Below are positions 36,694-48,641 of a stretch of 64,000 nt of DNA, one piece after another. A model generated the notes under the pieces. It worked only from the letters and a program-made list of their open reading frames with translations, had not been told where the DNA came from and searched no databases. This stretch comes from Puniceicoccus vermicola (GTDB lineage: Bacteria; Verrucomicrobiota; Verrucomicrobiia; Opitutales; Puniceicoccaceae): the NCBI RefSeq assembly GCF_014230055.1, contig NZ_JACHVA010000080.1, positions 1-64,000 on the forward strand, in the 5' to 3' direction. Position numbers and translations under genes: made by a program. The first letter of the stretch is position 1. Each line of letters opens with the position of its first letter.

Positions 36694-37790
36694 TGGCCTC
36701 GAGATTGTTTCTTGGCGACGCTGTCTTTGGCTGCATCGGAAGTGCGCCGCAGTTTTCGGGCTTCGCTCTTTTTGCGGGCGAGTTCACGCATATCGATCGC
36801 GACATCGTCGTGTTCGAAGATTTCCTGGCCGAGGATGGATTCCATCACATCTTCCATGGTCAAAACTCCAGCGACCGAACCGTATTCGTCGACGACGACT
36901 CCGAGTTGCTGGTGGTTTTTGAGGAAAATCTGCAGAGCATCGGAAGCGGTGGCGTTTTCGGGGATAAAGACGGTCTCGTACATAAGGTCGCCGACGGTTG
37001 TCGATTCGCCTTCCCCGTCTGCCATTTTCGCAAGGAGATCCCGGCGCCGCACGACTCCAATCATTTCATCAATGTTGTCGTGGTAGACGGGGATTCGGGC
37101 GAAGGGGATGTTCTTGAAATCGCGAATGACTTCTTCGACCGGGGTGTCTTTTTCCAAAGCAGTGACCACCGTCCGCGGAGTCATGATTTCGCTGACGGGG
37201 ATCGTGTCGAGGCTCAGGGCATTGGAGATCATGCGTCTTTCGCTCTCGGTGAGATCACCATCTTTCGCGCTCTTCTCCGCCAGCAGAAGGATTTCCTCGT
37301 CTGGGGTTTCATTCGAGGGTTGCGGTTTGACGAAGAAGCGAACCGCAATTTTGCACAGGAATGACACCGGGAGCATAATGATGCGAATCCAGTGCAGGGG
37401 ATAAATAAGGATCGGCTGCAGGGCGGGGCGATAGAGGACGCCGATGTTTTTCGGGATGACCTCCGAGAAAATCAGGATCCCCATGACCAAGGCGGCCGAA
37501 AAGAAGACTACGTTCTCTTCTCCGAGGGCGGTCGCAGCCAGAGCCCCGCTGACGCTGGCGCCGGCAGTGTTGGCAATCGTGTTCAGACTGAGGATGGCCG
37601 AAGTGGTCTCCTCGATCTCGATCTTAAAACGCTCGAGACGGGCTCCAATGAGCGGATGGCGTTGTTTCAAGCCTTCGATCTCGGTGGTTGTGGTGCTGAG
37701 GATCATGGCCTCGAGCACGGAACAAAGGGCCGAAATGCACACGGTGAAGCCAACGGCGAGAACGAGGTAGACTAGATCGTCGCCCATCAT
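36690..37790 (-). CDS. CNNM/CorC-family (hemolysin C-like) transporter with DUF21 and CBS pair
   Basis: 366 aa. Residues about 1-150 form the DUF21 membrane domain with four hydrophobic segments (VLAVGFTVCISALCSVLEAMILST; SLNTIANTAGASVSGALAA). Residues about 195-330 carry two CBS domains (VSEIMTPRTVVTALEKDTPVEEV; MEDVMESILGQEIFEHDD). Proteins of this type move or sense Mg2+ and related divalent cations. The usual CorC_HlyC C-terminal domain is absent or replaced by a basic tail (KKSEARKLRRT). It starts an overlapping three-gene operon. An unusual set of hairpins lies in the DNA just upstream (37812-37917). Confidence 0.88.
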   Translation of the reverse strand: MMGDDLVYLVLAVGFTVCISALCSVLEAMILSTTTTEIEGLKQRHPLIGARLERFKIEIEETTSAILSLNTIANTAGASVSGALAATALGEENVVFFSAALVMGILIFSEVIPKNIGVLYRPALQPILIYPLHWIRIIMLPVSFLCKIAVRFFVKPQPSNETPDEEILLLAEKSAKDGDLTESERRMISNALSLDTIPVSEIMTPRTVVTALEKDTPVEEVIRDFKNIPFARIPVYHDNIDEMIGVVRRRDLLAKMADGEGESTTVGDLMYETVFIPENATASDALQIFLKNHQQLGVVVDEYGSVAGVLTMEDVMESILGQEIFEHDDVAIDMRELARKKSEARKLRRTSDAAKDSVAKKQSRGQ

Positions 37791-37811
37791 CGGATGCCCC
37801 CGGATTCACGA

Positions 37812-37917
37812 GGATCTCGGTCGAAGTGACTTCGACTCACGGAGATCCGTTCGGCTGATATTGTTGCATGTGAATGGAACGGAGATCGACTCTCTCGATC
37901 GCCGTCCGATTCGGACG
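37812..37917 (-). promoter_or_regulatory. Three strong hairpins upstream of the CNNM/CorC-like gene
   Basis: The first is a ~37-nt composite stem at 37812-37848: outer arms ggatctc/gagatcc, inner perfect arms gtcgaagt/acttcgac around a single g. Two further perfect stems follow: gatcga-ctctc-tcgatc (37884-37900) and cgtccg-att-cggacg (37903-37917). In the minus-strand mRNA they would lie 22-127 nt before the start codon. They could form a structured 5' leader, possibly metal-responsive, or be REP-like debris. Confidence 0.4.
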
Positions 37918-38071
37918 TACAGGAACCTTCTTTTTCCACAGGACTGGAGAATTTGCCGAAAGGAGTGCAGAAGGACAAGGCAAACCTTTCGTCGTTTGTG
38001 AAGGGGGCGTGTCGGGGATTCCGCACGGAAACTGGGGAGTTGCTTCGAAGCGCTTCCCTGCAGACACAAAA

Positions 38072-38098
38072 AAGCCCCCGGGAAGATCCCGGGGGCTT
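38072..38098 (-). terminator. Rho-independent terminator of ppdK
   Basis: Read on the minus strand, the 12-bp perfect stem aagcccccggga/tcccgggggctt with a 3-nt loop is followed by a T run (A run at 38068-38073 on the plus strand). It lies 26 bp after the ppdK stop. Confidence 0.92.
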
Positions 38099-38123
38099 GG
38101 TGCAGGAAAGAGTCTCAGGCGGA

Positions 38124-40895
<2,772 letters not shown>

Positions 40896-41395
40896 ACTGG
40901 TATGTGTTGGGTTTCTGAAAGGCTGTTTCTCCGAGGTGGGAAAAGGGTTGAGGAAATAGCTGTCTCGCAGACTGTCAATGGAATAGCGACTTGGGAGGCC
41001 GCTGGAAGCCGAATGAGGATCGGTTTTGAGTTTGTGGAAAATAAGGATCGTGGAAATTTTGAGCGGTCTCATCGGGAAGGGGAGTCGTTCGTTTTCGTTT
41101 CCGGTCCTCCACCGATGTCGGAAGTTTGATGCCGAATCGCGGCGTTCGTTTTGCCTCCGGTTCTTTCGCAGTGGTCGCATCGTCGTCCACCTGTGAACCC
41201 TTTTCGGCGTCCGCCGGTCGAAGGGAGAACTGTGTGGCGGATGGATTCCTTGTCGGTGGTTGTCCTCGAGTTTTACTGAGGTCTTGGGCGAACGCATGAG
41301 GCTGGTCAGGCGGTCGGAAACTAAGGGAAGGTAGCGGAGAGTCTGATCTTTCGGCTTGACCTAACGCGTGTTGGGTTTTGGAGTGGGAGGCACTT
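40896..41395. promoter_or_regulatory. 500-bp divergent intergenic region between ppdK and the sugar-acid operon
   Basis: There is no gene I can support. The open frames here are fragments with proline/serine-rich, non-homologous translations. The region should contain promoters for both directions. The downstream gene has a clear Shine-Dalgarno (gggagg, 41385-41390). Confidence 0.5.
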
Positions 41396-42433
41396 ATGTT
41401 GAAGATACTCCTCACGACTACCTCTTTTCAGGACACGCCCGGAGGGCACCAAGAACTCCTCGAAGCCGCTGGCTTTGAGGTTCACTGCGAGCGGGGACCG
41501 CTGCCGGAATCACGGATGCTGGAGCTCGCTGGCGAGTTCGATGCTTTTCTTTGTGGGGATGACGCCATTACGGCCGAGGTCATTGATAAGTCGCTCCCGC
41601 GTCTCCAGCTGATTTCGAAGTACGGGATCGGGATTGATAAGATCGACGTAGACCACGCTTCGGCCAAAGAGATTCCCGTCCTCTTTACGCCGGGTGTGAA
41701 TCACACCACCGTGGCTGAGCACGCTTTCGGCCTGATGCTCTGCTTGAGCAAGGACCTGCCGGAGGCGGCAACTGCGGCACGCCGCGGCGAGTGGAAACGC
41801 AAGACCGGCCATGAGCTCATGGGGAAGACGATTGGAATCCTCGGTCTCGGCCGGATTGGTAAGGAGGTGACGATTCGTGCCCGTGCTTTCGGGATGCCGG
41901 TGATCGCCTTTGACCCCTACTGGGATGAAGCCTTTGCCAACGAGCATGGCGTCACCCGTTGTGAGTCGGCGGAGGAAGTTTTGAAGAAAGCGGATGTGGT
42001 TTCTCTCCACCTCTTCCTCACCGAGGACACGCGCGACCTGATTAATGCCGACCGGATCAAGACGATGAAGCCGGGAGCTCTTTTGATTAACTGCGCCCGA
42101 GGCGAGCTGGTCGATGCCAAGGCAGTTGCCGAAGCGTTGGAGGCTGGCGAACTCGGAGGTTATGGAACGGACGTTCTCGACGAGGAGCCGCCCCCCGCAG
42201 ATCACCCGTTGCTCAGCGCCCCGAATTGCGTGGTCACCCCGCACATCGGATCGCGCACCTATGAGTCGGTTGTCCGTCAGGGGACGAAGTCGGTGGAGAA
42301 TCTCATCCTCGCTCTCGCCGGGAAGAAGCCCCGGGCCCAAGTGAACAAGGCTGCGATCAAGCCTTCGGCTGCGGCTGAAGATCTCGCGTCGAAATTTGAT
42401 TGGGTCGCCTCGGCTGAATCGGCCTCCGAATAA
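41396..42433 (+). CDS. D-2-hydroxyacid dehydrogenase (phosphoglycerate dehydrogenase-like)
   Basis: 345 aa from the ATG at 41396, preceded at 5 nt by gggagg; an earlier in-frame ATG (41378) lacks such a site. NAD-binding fold with GILGLGRIGKE and the catalytic trio: Arg in NCARGELVD, Glu in DVLDEEPP, His in TPHIGSRT. It lacks the ACT domain of long SerA proteins. In this operon, with Ldh-family, PfkB, 6PGDH and SDR genes, it more likely reduces a sugar-derived 2-keto acid than feeds serine synthesis. The physiological substrate is not settled. Confidence 0.88.
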   Translation: MLKILLTTTSFQDTPGGHQELLEAAGFEVHCERGPLPESRMLELAGEFDAFLCGDDAITAEVIDKSLPRLQLISKYGIGIDKIDVDHASAKEIPVLFTPGVNHTTVAEHAFGLMLCLSKDLPEAATAARRGEWKRKTGHELMGKTIGILGLGRIGKEVTIRARAFGMPVIAFDPYWDEAFANEHGVTRCESAEEVLKKADVVSLHLFLTEDTRDLINADRIKTMKPGALLINCARGELVDAKAVAEALEAGELGGYGTDVLDEEPPPADHPLLSAPNCVVTPHIGSRTYESVVRQGTKSVENLILALAGKKPRAQVNKAAIKPSAAAEDLASKFDWVASAESASE

Positions 42434-42474
42434 ATCATTCCAAACGAGTCACGAACTCGAACCCTATTATTTCC

Positions 42475-43575
42475 ATGAGTAATCAAGAACAGTTTTTCGT
42501 CGTCCCCGAAGAAGCGCACAACGCGCTGGTTTCGGCGGCTTATCAGCACCGCGGTTTCACCCAGGACGAAGCCGATGCGGGTGCCCGTTTTGCGGCTCTG
42601 GCTTCCCGTCACGGGATCCGCACTCACAACGCGATCAAGGCCCTGCACCTCGACCATTTGTTCGGGAGTGCGTCCGGCGGATGCGTTCCCGGTGCCGAAA
42701 TTGAAAAAATTCCTTCCCGCTTCGAAGCGACCGAGGTCTGGAATGCGAATTTGAAACTCGGTCAAGCCGTCGCTTTTGACGCCATTGATCGGGCCATTGA
42801 GTTGGCCGATAAATACGGCGTGGGTGTGGTTTCAGTCGACCGGGCCTTTCACTACCTGTGGGGTGGGGGGTATGTCATGGACGCCGCCCGTCGTGGTTAT
42901 ATCGCCTACACCAATTGTACGGCGGCTCTTGCCGAGGTCGTTCCCTTCATGGGCAAGACTCCGACTCTCGGAACGAATCCTCACTCGTGGGGATTCCCGA
43001 CCGTTGATTCCGTGGGCTTCCCGATCGTCGTTGACTGGGCAACAAGTGTTGTGGCCATGGGGCGGGTTCAGCAGTTTGCCCGCGAGGGATTGACTCTGCC
43101 GGCCAACGCCGCTGTCGATTCTGAAGGCAATCCGACGACCGATCCCAAGAAGGCGGTCGCTCTTCTTCCGTTCGGTGCTCACAAGGGCTACGGACTTTCT
43201 TTGATTAACGAGATTGTTGGCGCCTTCATCGGAGGTTCGCTGCCGACGATTCGTTCCCGCTGGTCCGAGCCGGGTGAAAAACATAGCCCGAATTTCTTCT
43301 TCCAGGTCATTCACCCCGAGGCGATTTCTTCCGGACTTTTTGCCGGCGGAAAGACTCAGAGTGAAAACGTGCGCGAAGTCCTCGGTGATATCCTCGGCAA
43401 CGGAAATGAAGGATGTCTCCTTCCGGGGCAGATCGAGGCGAACGCGGCGAACGCTTCCGAGAAGGCCGGCGGCCTTCTGTTCTCCAAGGCAGAACTGGAT
43501 GCCTTCAGTGAAATTGCCGAAGAATGTGGGGATGGTTCTTGGAATCCCGAGAGCTTTCCGCAAGCTGGAAACTAA
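42475..43575 (+). CDS. Ldh-family (malate/L-lactate dehydrogenase, YiaK-type) oxidoreductase
   Basis: 366 aa, belonging to the Ldh_2 family of NAD(P)-dependent keto-acid reductases (malate/ureidoglycolate dehydrogenase, 2,3-diketogulonate reductase). Visible are the N-terminal HALVSAAYQHRGFTQDEADAGA-type region, RHGIRTHNAIKAL, VVSVDRAFHYLWGGGY, LGTNPHSWGFP, and LPFGAHKGYGLSLINEIVGAF near the nucleotide site. It is the second gene of the operon (41 bp after the first). The context of hexuronate genes suggests a sugar-acid substrate; malate cannot be excluded. Confidence 0.87.
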   Translation: MSNQEQFFVVPEEAHNALVSAAYQHRGFTQDEADAGARFAALASRHGIRTHNAIKALHLDHLFGSASGGCVPGAEIEKIPSRFEATEVWNANLKLGQAVAFDAIDRAIELADKYGVGVVSVDRAFHYLWGGGYVMDAARRGYIAYTNCTAALAEVVPFMGKTPTLGTNPHSWGFPTVDSVGFPIVVDWATSVVAMGRVQQFAREGLTLPANAAVDSEGNPTTDPKKAVALLPFGAHKGYGLSLINEIVGAFIGGSLPTIRSRWSEPGEKHSPNFFFQVIHPEAISSGLFAGGKTQSENVREVLGDILGNGNEGCLLPGQIEANAANASEKAGGLLFSKAELDAFSEIAEECGDGSWNPESFPQAGN

Positions 43576-43646
43576 GCTCGTCGTCCCCGTTGGGGCGCAG
43601 GCCAACCTCAAATCCATCAAACCCAAATATTGTTTCAGAAAGACTT

Positions 43647-44747
43647 ATGAGTGAACTCACCCTCCGTCCCGCTTCCGAATGTAAATACGACTGCGTTTCG
43701 CTTGGCGAAATCATGCTTCGCCTCGATCCCGGCGAAGGCCGCGTGCGCACGACTCGCCAGTTCCAGGCCTGGGAGGGCGGCGGTGAGTATAATGTCACCC
43801 GCGGACTCCGTCGCTGCTTTGGCCTAAACACGGCCGTCGTCACAGCTTTTGCCGATAACGAAGTCGGTCGTCTCGTCGAGGACTTCATCCTCCAGGGGGG
43901 AGTCGATACTTCTTGGGTTCAGTGGAAAGAATACGACGGCATCGGCCGCACGGTTCGCAACGGTTTGAATTTCACCGAGCGTGGTTTCGGAATCCGCGGC
44001 GCGGTCGGGGTTCCGGATCGTGGGAACACTGCCGCTTCGCAGCTCAAAGCTGGCGATGTCGACTGGGAAAAGCTCTTCGGTGAAGAGGGTACCCGGTGGT
44101 TCCATACGGGTGGGATTTACGCTGCCCTGTCCGATTCTACGGCCGAGGTGGTGATCGAAGCGGTTAAGGCTGCGAAGAAGCACGGCACGATTGTTTCCTT
44201 TGATTTGAACTATCGCCCGTCTCTCTGGAAGTCGATCGGTGGCTTGGCCAAGGCTCAAGAAGTCAATCGCGAGATCGCCAAATACGTCGACGTGATGATC
44301 GGTAACGAGGAAGACTTCACCGCTTGTCTCGGTTTTGAGGTTGAGGGTGTGGACGAGAACATTTCCGAGATCGACGTCGGGGCCTTCGAAAAGATGATCA
44401 CCCAAGCGGTGAAGGAGTTTCCGAATTTCAAGGTGACTGCAACCACTCTGCGTGGTGTGAAGACGGCCACCGTCAACGACTGGAGTGCCATCGTCTGGTG
44501 CGACGGCAAGTTCCACCGTTCCCGCGAATATCCGGGCTTGGAAATCATGGACCGCGTCGGTGGGGGGGACAGTTTCGCTTCCGGACTCATTTACGGATTC
44601 CTTTCCGACGCCGGTGCTGATGCCGCGGTCAATTACGGTGCCGCTCACGGAGCGCTCGCCATGACCACTCCGGGGGACACTTCGATGGTCACCGTCAAGG
44701 AAGTCGAAAAGATCATGGGTGGCGGTGGAGCCCGCGTCGTCCGCTAA
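43647..44747 (+). CDS. PfkB-family sugar kinase (2-keto-3-deoxygluconate kinase-like)
   Basis: 366 aa from the ATG at 43647; the frame is open further upstream into the previous gene but without homology. Ribokinase fold: N-terminal CVSLGEIMLRLDPGEGRVRTT, substrate region GGEYNVTRGLRR, and the C-terminal anion hole and catalytic Asp in VGGGDSFASGLIYG. The N-terminus matches KDG kinases, which phosphorylate 2-keto-3-deoxygluconate to KDPG in hexuronate breakdown. This fits with uxaC (23.2 kb) and the UxuB-like SDR downstream. KDPG aldolase and mannonate dehydratase are not seen in the window. Confidence 0.85.
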   Translation: MSELTLRPASECKYDCVSLGEIMLRLDPGEGRVRTTRQFQAWEGGGEYNVTRGLRRCFGLNTAVVTAFADNEVGRLVEDFILQGGVDTSWVQWKEYDGIGRTVRNGLNFTERGFGIRGAVGVPDRGNTAASQLKAGDVDWEKLFGEEGTRWFHTGGIYAALSDSTAEVVIEAVKAAKKHGTIVSFDLNYRPSLWKSIGGLAKAQEVNREIAKYVDVMIGNEEDFTACLGFEVEGVDENISEIDVGAFEKMITQAVKEFPNFKVTATTLRGVKTATVNDWSAIVWCDGKFHRSREYPGLEIMDRVGGGDSFASGLIYGFLSDAGADAAVNYGAAHGALAMTTPGDTSMVTVKEVEKIMGGGGARVVR

Positions 44748-44914
44748 CCAATCCTATTTTGAAGAAGACTGTGCGAAGGACGAAATCTCTGTGACAGCCT
44801 TGCCACAGGGCCGAACTTGAAGGTTGAAACCTCGGGGCTCACGACGCTGAATGTCTAACATCGGTCCGCCGATTTTTCTTTCGCCAGCACTTACTTAACT
44901 CGAATCACCAAATT

Positions 44915-46417
44915 ATGTCTGAAGAACTCTCTGAAATTGGTCTGATCGGCCTCGCCGTCATGGGCCAGAATCTCGCTCTGAACATTGCCGACCACGGCTT
45001 TAAGATCTCCGTTTACAACCGGACGACCTCGAAAATGGAAGCGTTTGTTTCCAAGCACCCGGACACTCCGGGAGGTCTCGTTGGAAAAGCAGAGCTGAAG
45101 GACTTCGTCGATTCCCTCCGGAAGCCACGTAAGATCGTCATCCTCGTCAAGGCCGGTGCCGGCACCGACGCGGTGATCGACGAACTCGTCCCGCTTCTCG
45201 ATGAAGACGACATTATCATCGACGGCGGTAACGCCAAGTGGACGGACACAATCCGCCGCGAAAAGGATCTGACTGCCAAGGGACTCCGCTTCATCGGCAG
45301 TGGTGTTTCCGGTGGGGAAGAAGGCGCACGCTTTGGTCCGTCACTCATGCCCGGCGGTAAAGAAAGTGCCTACCGCGAGCTCCAACCCATCTGGGAAGCC
45401 GTGGCCGCCAAGGTCGACCACGAGACTGGCAAGCCTCTCGAGGGCGCTGCTCCGGGTAAGCCAGTTGAGGGGGGGGTGACCTGCACCACTTATATCGGGC
45501 CGAACGGTGCCGGTCACTACGTGAAGATGGTCCATAACGGTATTGAGTACGGCGATATGCAGATGATCTGCGAATCGTACGATCTCATGAAGAACATCCT
45601 CGGTATGGATGCGCCTTCGATTGGGAAGGTCTTCGAAGAGTGGAATTCGGGTGACCTCGATTCCTTCCTCGTTGAAATTACCGCTGACGTTCTTCAGCAG
45701 AAGGATCCGGCCACCGGAAAAGACTTTGTCGACATTGTCCTCGACGCCGCTGGCCAGAAAGGCACCGGGAAGTGGACGAGCATTAACGCTCTCGACATGG
45801 GCACGCCGGCTCCGACCGTTGCCGAAGCCGTCTTCGCCCGCTGCCTCAGCGCAGTGAAAGAAGAACGCGTGGCCGCTTCGGAGATTCTCCCTGGACCGGA
45901 TGCATCCGAAGCTCCTTCGGCCGACGAGCTTATTCCGGCGATTCGGGACGCGCTTTACTGCTCGAAGATTTGCTCGTATGCACAGGGCTTCCAGCTCATG
46001 CGCCACGCGCAGGAAGAATATGACTGGGAACTCGATTTCGGGAAGATCGCTCAGATCTGGCGGGGTGGCTGCATCATCCGTGCACGTTTCCTCCAGAAGA
46101 TCACCGAAGCCTACGACCGCGATCCGAAGCTCGCCAATCTCTTGCTCGATCCGTACTTCTGCGACGCGATCACCAAGGGGCAGACGGCTTGGCGTAAGGT
46201 CGTTGCCCTCGCTGCGACACACGGTGTTTCCGCTCCGACGTTTAGCTCCGCGCTCTCTTACTATGATGGCTACCGCTCGGCCCGCCTCCCGCAGAACCTT
46301 CTGCAGGCGCAGCGCGACTTCTTCGGTGCCCACACTTATGAGCGCGTCGATCAGCCACGCGGCAAATTCTACCACATCGATTGGCCTGTAGACGGTCGTC
46401 CGCAATTGGAGGCATAA
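44915..46417 (+). CDS. gnd: 6-phosphogluconate dehydrogenase, decarboxylating
   Basis: 500 aa, about 30 longer than the E. coli enzyme. It oxidises 6-phosphogluconate to ribulose-5-phosphate with NADP+. The N-terminal Rossmann domain starts [22 protein letters not shown]. The substrate signature [23 protein letters not shown] is followed by a Gly/Pro-rich insert (about 172-188), then [24 protein letters not shown]. The C-terminal all-helical domain ends in the 6PGDH tail ([15 protein letters not shown]). It links the sugar-acid operon to the pentose phosphate pathway. The SDR gene starts 4 bp after its stop. Confidence 0.95.
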   Translation: MSEELSEIGLIGLAVMGQNLALNIADHGFKISVYNRTTSKMEAFVSKHPDTPGGLVGKAELKDFVDSLRKPRKIVILVKAGAGTDAVIDELVPLLDEDDIIIDGGNAKWTDTIRREKDLTAKGLRFIGSGVSGGEEGARFGPSLMPGGKESAYRELQPIWEAVAAKVDHETGKPLEGAAPGKPVEGGVTCTTYIGPNGAGHYVKMVHNGIEYGDMQMICESYDLMKNILGMDAPSIGKVFEEWNSGDLDSFLVEITADVLQQKDPATGKDFVDIVLDAAGQKGTGKWTSINALDMGTPAPTVAEAVFARCLSAVKEERVAASEILPGPDASEAPSADELIPAIRDALYCSKICSYAQGFQLMRHAQEEYDWELDFGKIAQIWRGGCIIRARFLQKITEAYDRDPKLANLLLDPYFCDAITKGQTAWRKVVALAATHGVSAPTFSSALSYYDGYRSARLPQNLLQAQRDFFGAHTYERVDQPRGKFYHIDWPVDGRPQLEA

Positions 46418-46421
46418 GAGA

Positions 46422-47213
46422 GTGTCTTCTGATAAAAACCTCTACGCGGGAACTCCGTTCGATCTCTCTGGCAAGGTTGCCGTCATTATCGGCGGCACCG
46501 GCGAGCTCTGTGGAGCGATGGCCGAAGGAATCGCCACGGCAGGTGCCAAGGTGATCCTGGTCGGACGCAGTCAAGAGAAGGCGGAAAGCCGCATTCGCAA
46601 GATCGAGTCGGCGGGCGGGCAAGCGGAATTCCGGGCCTGTGACGTGGGCAGTCGGTCGTCGATCAGTCAGTTGGCCGAATCGCTCTTCGCCTCTCATGGC
46701 AAGGTCGACGTCCTGGTCAACGGTGCCGGAGTCAATTCAGCCACTCCGTTCCTCGAGATCGAAGACGAAGAATTGGATCGCATCTTTGATGTGAATTTCA
46801 AAGCGGTCTTCCGCACTTGCCAGGTTTTCGGGGCCAAGATGGTTGAGGCGGATAAACCTGCGTCGATTATTAATGTGGGCTCGATGTCCGGGGTGATTCC
46901 TCTTTCGCGGGTCTTCACTTACTCGGCGACCAAGGCGGCGGTTCACAATCTCTCGAAGAATCTCGCTCGCGAGTGGGCGCCTTCGGGAATCCGGGTGAAT
47001 ACTCTCGTGCCAGGCTTTTTCCCAGCAGAGCAGAATCGTAAGATTCTCTCCGAGGAGCGCGTCGCACAGATTATGGGTCATACGCCGATGAAGCGATTCG
47101 GGAACTCCGATGAGCTCGTTGGAGCGACTCTGCTTCTTGCATCTGCGGCCGGGTCATTCATGACCGGAACGGAAACCATCGTCGATGGCGGTTACGCATC
47201 GATGACGATCTAA
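46422..47213 (+). CDS. Short-chain dehydrogenase, D-mannonate oxidoreductase (UxuB)-like
   Basis: 263 aa from a GTG start (46422), preceded by ggagg at 46408-46412. Classical SDR: cofactor motif [14 protein letters not shown] near residue 24, NGAGV (the NAG motif) near 100, active-site S...Y-x3-K in [12 protein letters not shown], and a C-terminus ending [11 protein letters not shown]. Closest in style to SDR-type fructuronate reductases and gluconate 5-dehydrogenases, which act on the same pathway as the kinase and uxaC here. Last gene of the operon; a strong terminator follows. Confidence 0.86.
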   Translation: MSSDKNLYAGTPFDLSGKVAVIIGGTGELCGAMAEGIATAGAKVILVGRSQEKAESRIRKIESAGGQAEFRACDVGSRSSISQLAESLFASHGKVDVLVNGAGVNSATPFLEIEDEELDRIFDVNFKAVFRTCQVFGAKMVEADKPASIINVGSMSGVIPLSRVFTYSATKAAVHNLSKNLAREWAPSGIRVNTLVPGFFPAEQNRKILSEERVAQIMGHTPMKRFGNSDELVGATLLLASAAGSFMTGTETIVDGGYASMTI

Positions 47214-47246
47214 GATTCTTTAGATTTTTATTGTTGAGACAATTTG

Positions 47247-47287
47247 AGCGGGGTAGCTTCAGTTTATGAAGCTTCCCCGCTTTTTTT
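47247..47287 (+). terminator. Rho-independent terminator overlapping the next gene's start codon
   Basis: agcgggg-t-agcttca pairs with tgaagct-t-ccccgct (14 bp with one T-T mismatch, loop gttta), followed by six T. The ATG of the following gene (47266) lies in the loop/3' arm, so the terminator stem is also the first six codons of that gene. Confidence 0.88.
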
Positions 47288-47937
47288 GTGTCCTCACTTT
47301 GAGTTGCCTTCTTTTCGGAATGATATCGCCGCTTTCGGCTCGGATCGGAGAATCCCGGAGTGATCTTGAGAGGAGACTCTTGCGTGAGAGCGATCGTGGT
47401 CTCGAGGTGACCGATAACGACCTTGAGGAGTTTTATCGGTCCAGATTCCCCGTTTTTGAAAAGGTTCAGATCCTTGACGAGGAGGAGGGGATTGACTACG
47501 TGATCTATTACAAGGTCAGTGGCGATCTGGTCCCGTCCAGCAATCGTCTCTGGAAAGAAGATTCCAAAGGGCGCCGCAGTGATCGCCCCGAACAGAACCC
47601 TCCCGGCTGGATGCTTCACGTTGTCTACTACAACGGAACCTCTGTCCTCGAGCTCTACAATCGTTCCAAGTCTCTTACGGAACTGGAGAAGGATGGGATT
47701 TTATTACGAAATGCGGAGGGGAAACGCTGGGTGAAGGGTAGGATTCCTACCGATGACGATTCGGTTATCGCTCCCGAGGTCTTTCCGGCAAACCATTATC
47801 GGGAAGACATGGGGGTCTATGCCAATGTCGAAGGGGATTCTGTTCTTATCTACGACCCTCGGCTGGATCAACGGATCAATGAGTTGAATCTCGAGAGAGC
47901 CAAAGAGGAAGCTCCCGATAGCCTCGACGGTTTTTAA
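47266..47937 (+). CDS. Secreted protein of unknown function
   Basis: 223 aa with a typical signal peptide (MKLPRFFCVLTLSCLLFGM, cleavage near PLSARI). The mature part is charged and probably alpha/beta (LEEFYRSRFPVFEKVQIL; WMLHVVYYNGTSVLELYNRS; GVYANVEGDSVLIYDPRLD). No family recognised. Its ATG lies within the hairpin terminator of the upstream operon, so its expression may depend on readthrough, or the hairpin may control its translation. The next gene (tsf) is convergent. The signal peptide and full-length frame argue that it is real. Confidence 0.72.
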   Translation: MKLPRFFCVLTLSCLLFGMISPLSARIGESRSDLERRLLRESDRGLEVTDNDLEEFYRSRFPVFEKVQILDEEEGIDYVIYYKVSGDLVPSSNRLWKEDSKGRRSDRPEQNPPGWMLHVVYYNGTSVLELYNRSKSLTELEKDGILLRNAEGKRWVKGRIPTDDDSVIAPEVFPANHYREDMGVYANVEGDSVLIYDPRLDQRINELNLERAKEEAPDSLDGF

Positions 47938-47964
47938 TCGACTGCGAGACCCGGGAACTTACCC

Positions 47965-47996
47965 AAAAAAAGGCCGGCTCCCAGAGGAAGCCGGCC
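47965..47996 (-). terminator. Rho-independent terminator of rpsB-tsf
   Basis: On the minus strand ggccggct pairs with agccggcc across a ~9-nt loop, followed by a run of T (A run at 47965-47971 on the plus strand). It is 20 bp after the tsf stop. Confidence 0.9.
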
Positions 47997-48015
47997 GGAA
48001 AGTTCTGTTCGAAAC

Positions 48016-48606
48016 TTATTCTCCGAGTTGGAACCGAGCGAAGCGTCCGATCACGAGGTTCTCACCCATCTTCGAAACGTTTTCGGTGAGGAGGTCGCGG
48101 ATGCTTTGGTCCGGGTTCTTGACGAATGGCTGTTCCATCAGGCAGATGGTGGAGAAGTACTTGTCGAGCTTGCCTTCCACGATCTTCTGAATGGCTTGCG
48201 GTGGCTTGCCTTCGGCTTGAGAAACGGCGATTTCGCGTTCCTTCTCAACCACTTCTTCCGGAACATCTTCCCGGTTGACGTAGAGAGGGGAGGCTGCGGC
48301 CACGTGCATGGCGAGGTCCTTGGCGATGGCCTTGAAGTCATCGTTCTTGGCCACGAAGTCGGTTTCGCACTTCAGTTCGACGAGGACGCCCACCTTACCA
48401 CCGAGGTGGATGTAGGATTCGACGATTCCTTCGCTTGCATCGCGTCCTGCCTTCTTGGCCGCAGTTGCGACGCCTTTCTTGCGAAGGATCGCGATGGCCT
48501 GTTCGGCGTCTCCGGCCGCTTCGAGGAGGGCCTTCTTGCAGTCCATTAGTCCGGCTCCGGTTTGTGCACGGAGGTCGGCAACGAGTTTTGCGCTAATCTG
48601 ACTCAT
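48016..48606 (-). CDS. tsf: Elongation factor Ts (short form)
   Basis: 196 aa. EF-Ts recycles EF-Tu by releasing GDP. The signature LVADLRAQTGAGLMDCKKAL (UBA-like N-domain, residues 7-26) and the core VELKCETDFVAKNDDFKAIAKDLAMHVAA are intact. It lacks the second core subdomain of the E. coli protein (283 aa), as in the short EF-Ts of several phyla, where two copies pair. It follows rpsB by 35 bp, the conserved bacterial order, and ends at a strong terminator. Confidence 0.97.
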   Translation of the reverse strand: MSQISAKLVADLRAQTGAGLMDCKKALLEAAGDAEQAIAILRKKGVATAAKKAGRDASEGIVESYIHLGGKVGVLVELKCETDFVAKNDDFKAIAKDLAMHVAAASPLYVNREDVPEEVVEKEREIAVSQAEGKPPQAIQKIVEGKLDKYFSTICLMEQPFVKNPDQSIRDLLTENVSKMGENLVIGRFARFQLGE

Positions 48607-48641
48607 GAGAATTGGGTTTTTAGATAAAAAAGTGGGATGGT

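Noticed and set aside
40975-41415. 146-codon minus-strand frame in the ppdK/sugar-acid intergenic region
   Set aside because: Proline/serine-rich low-complexity translation with no start signal; it spans the start of the downstream operon.
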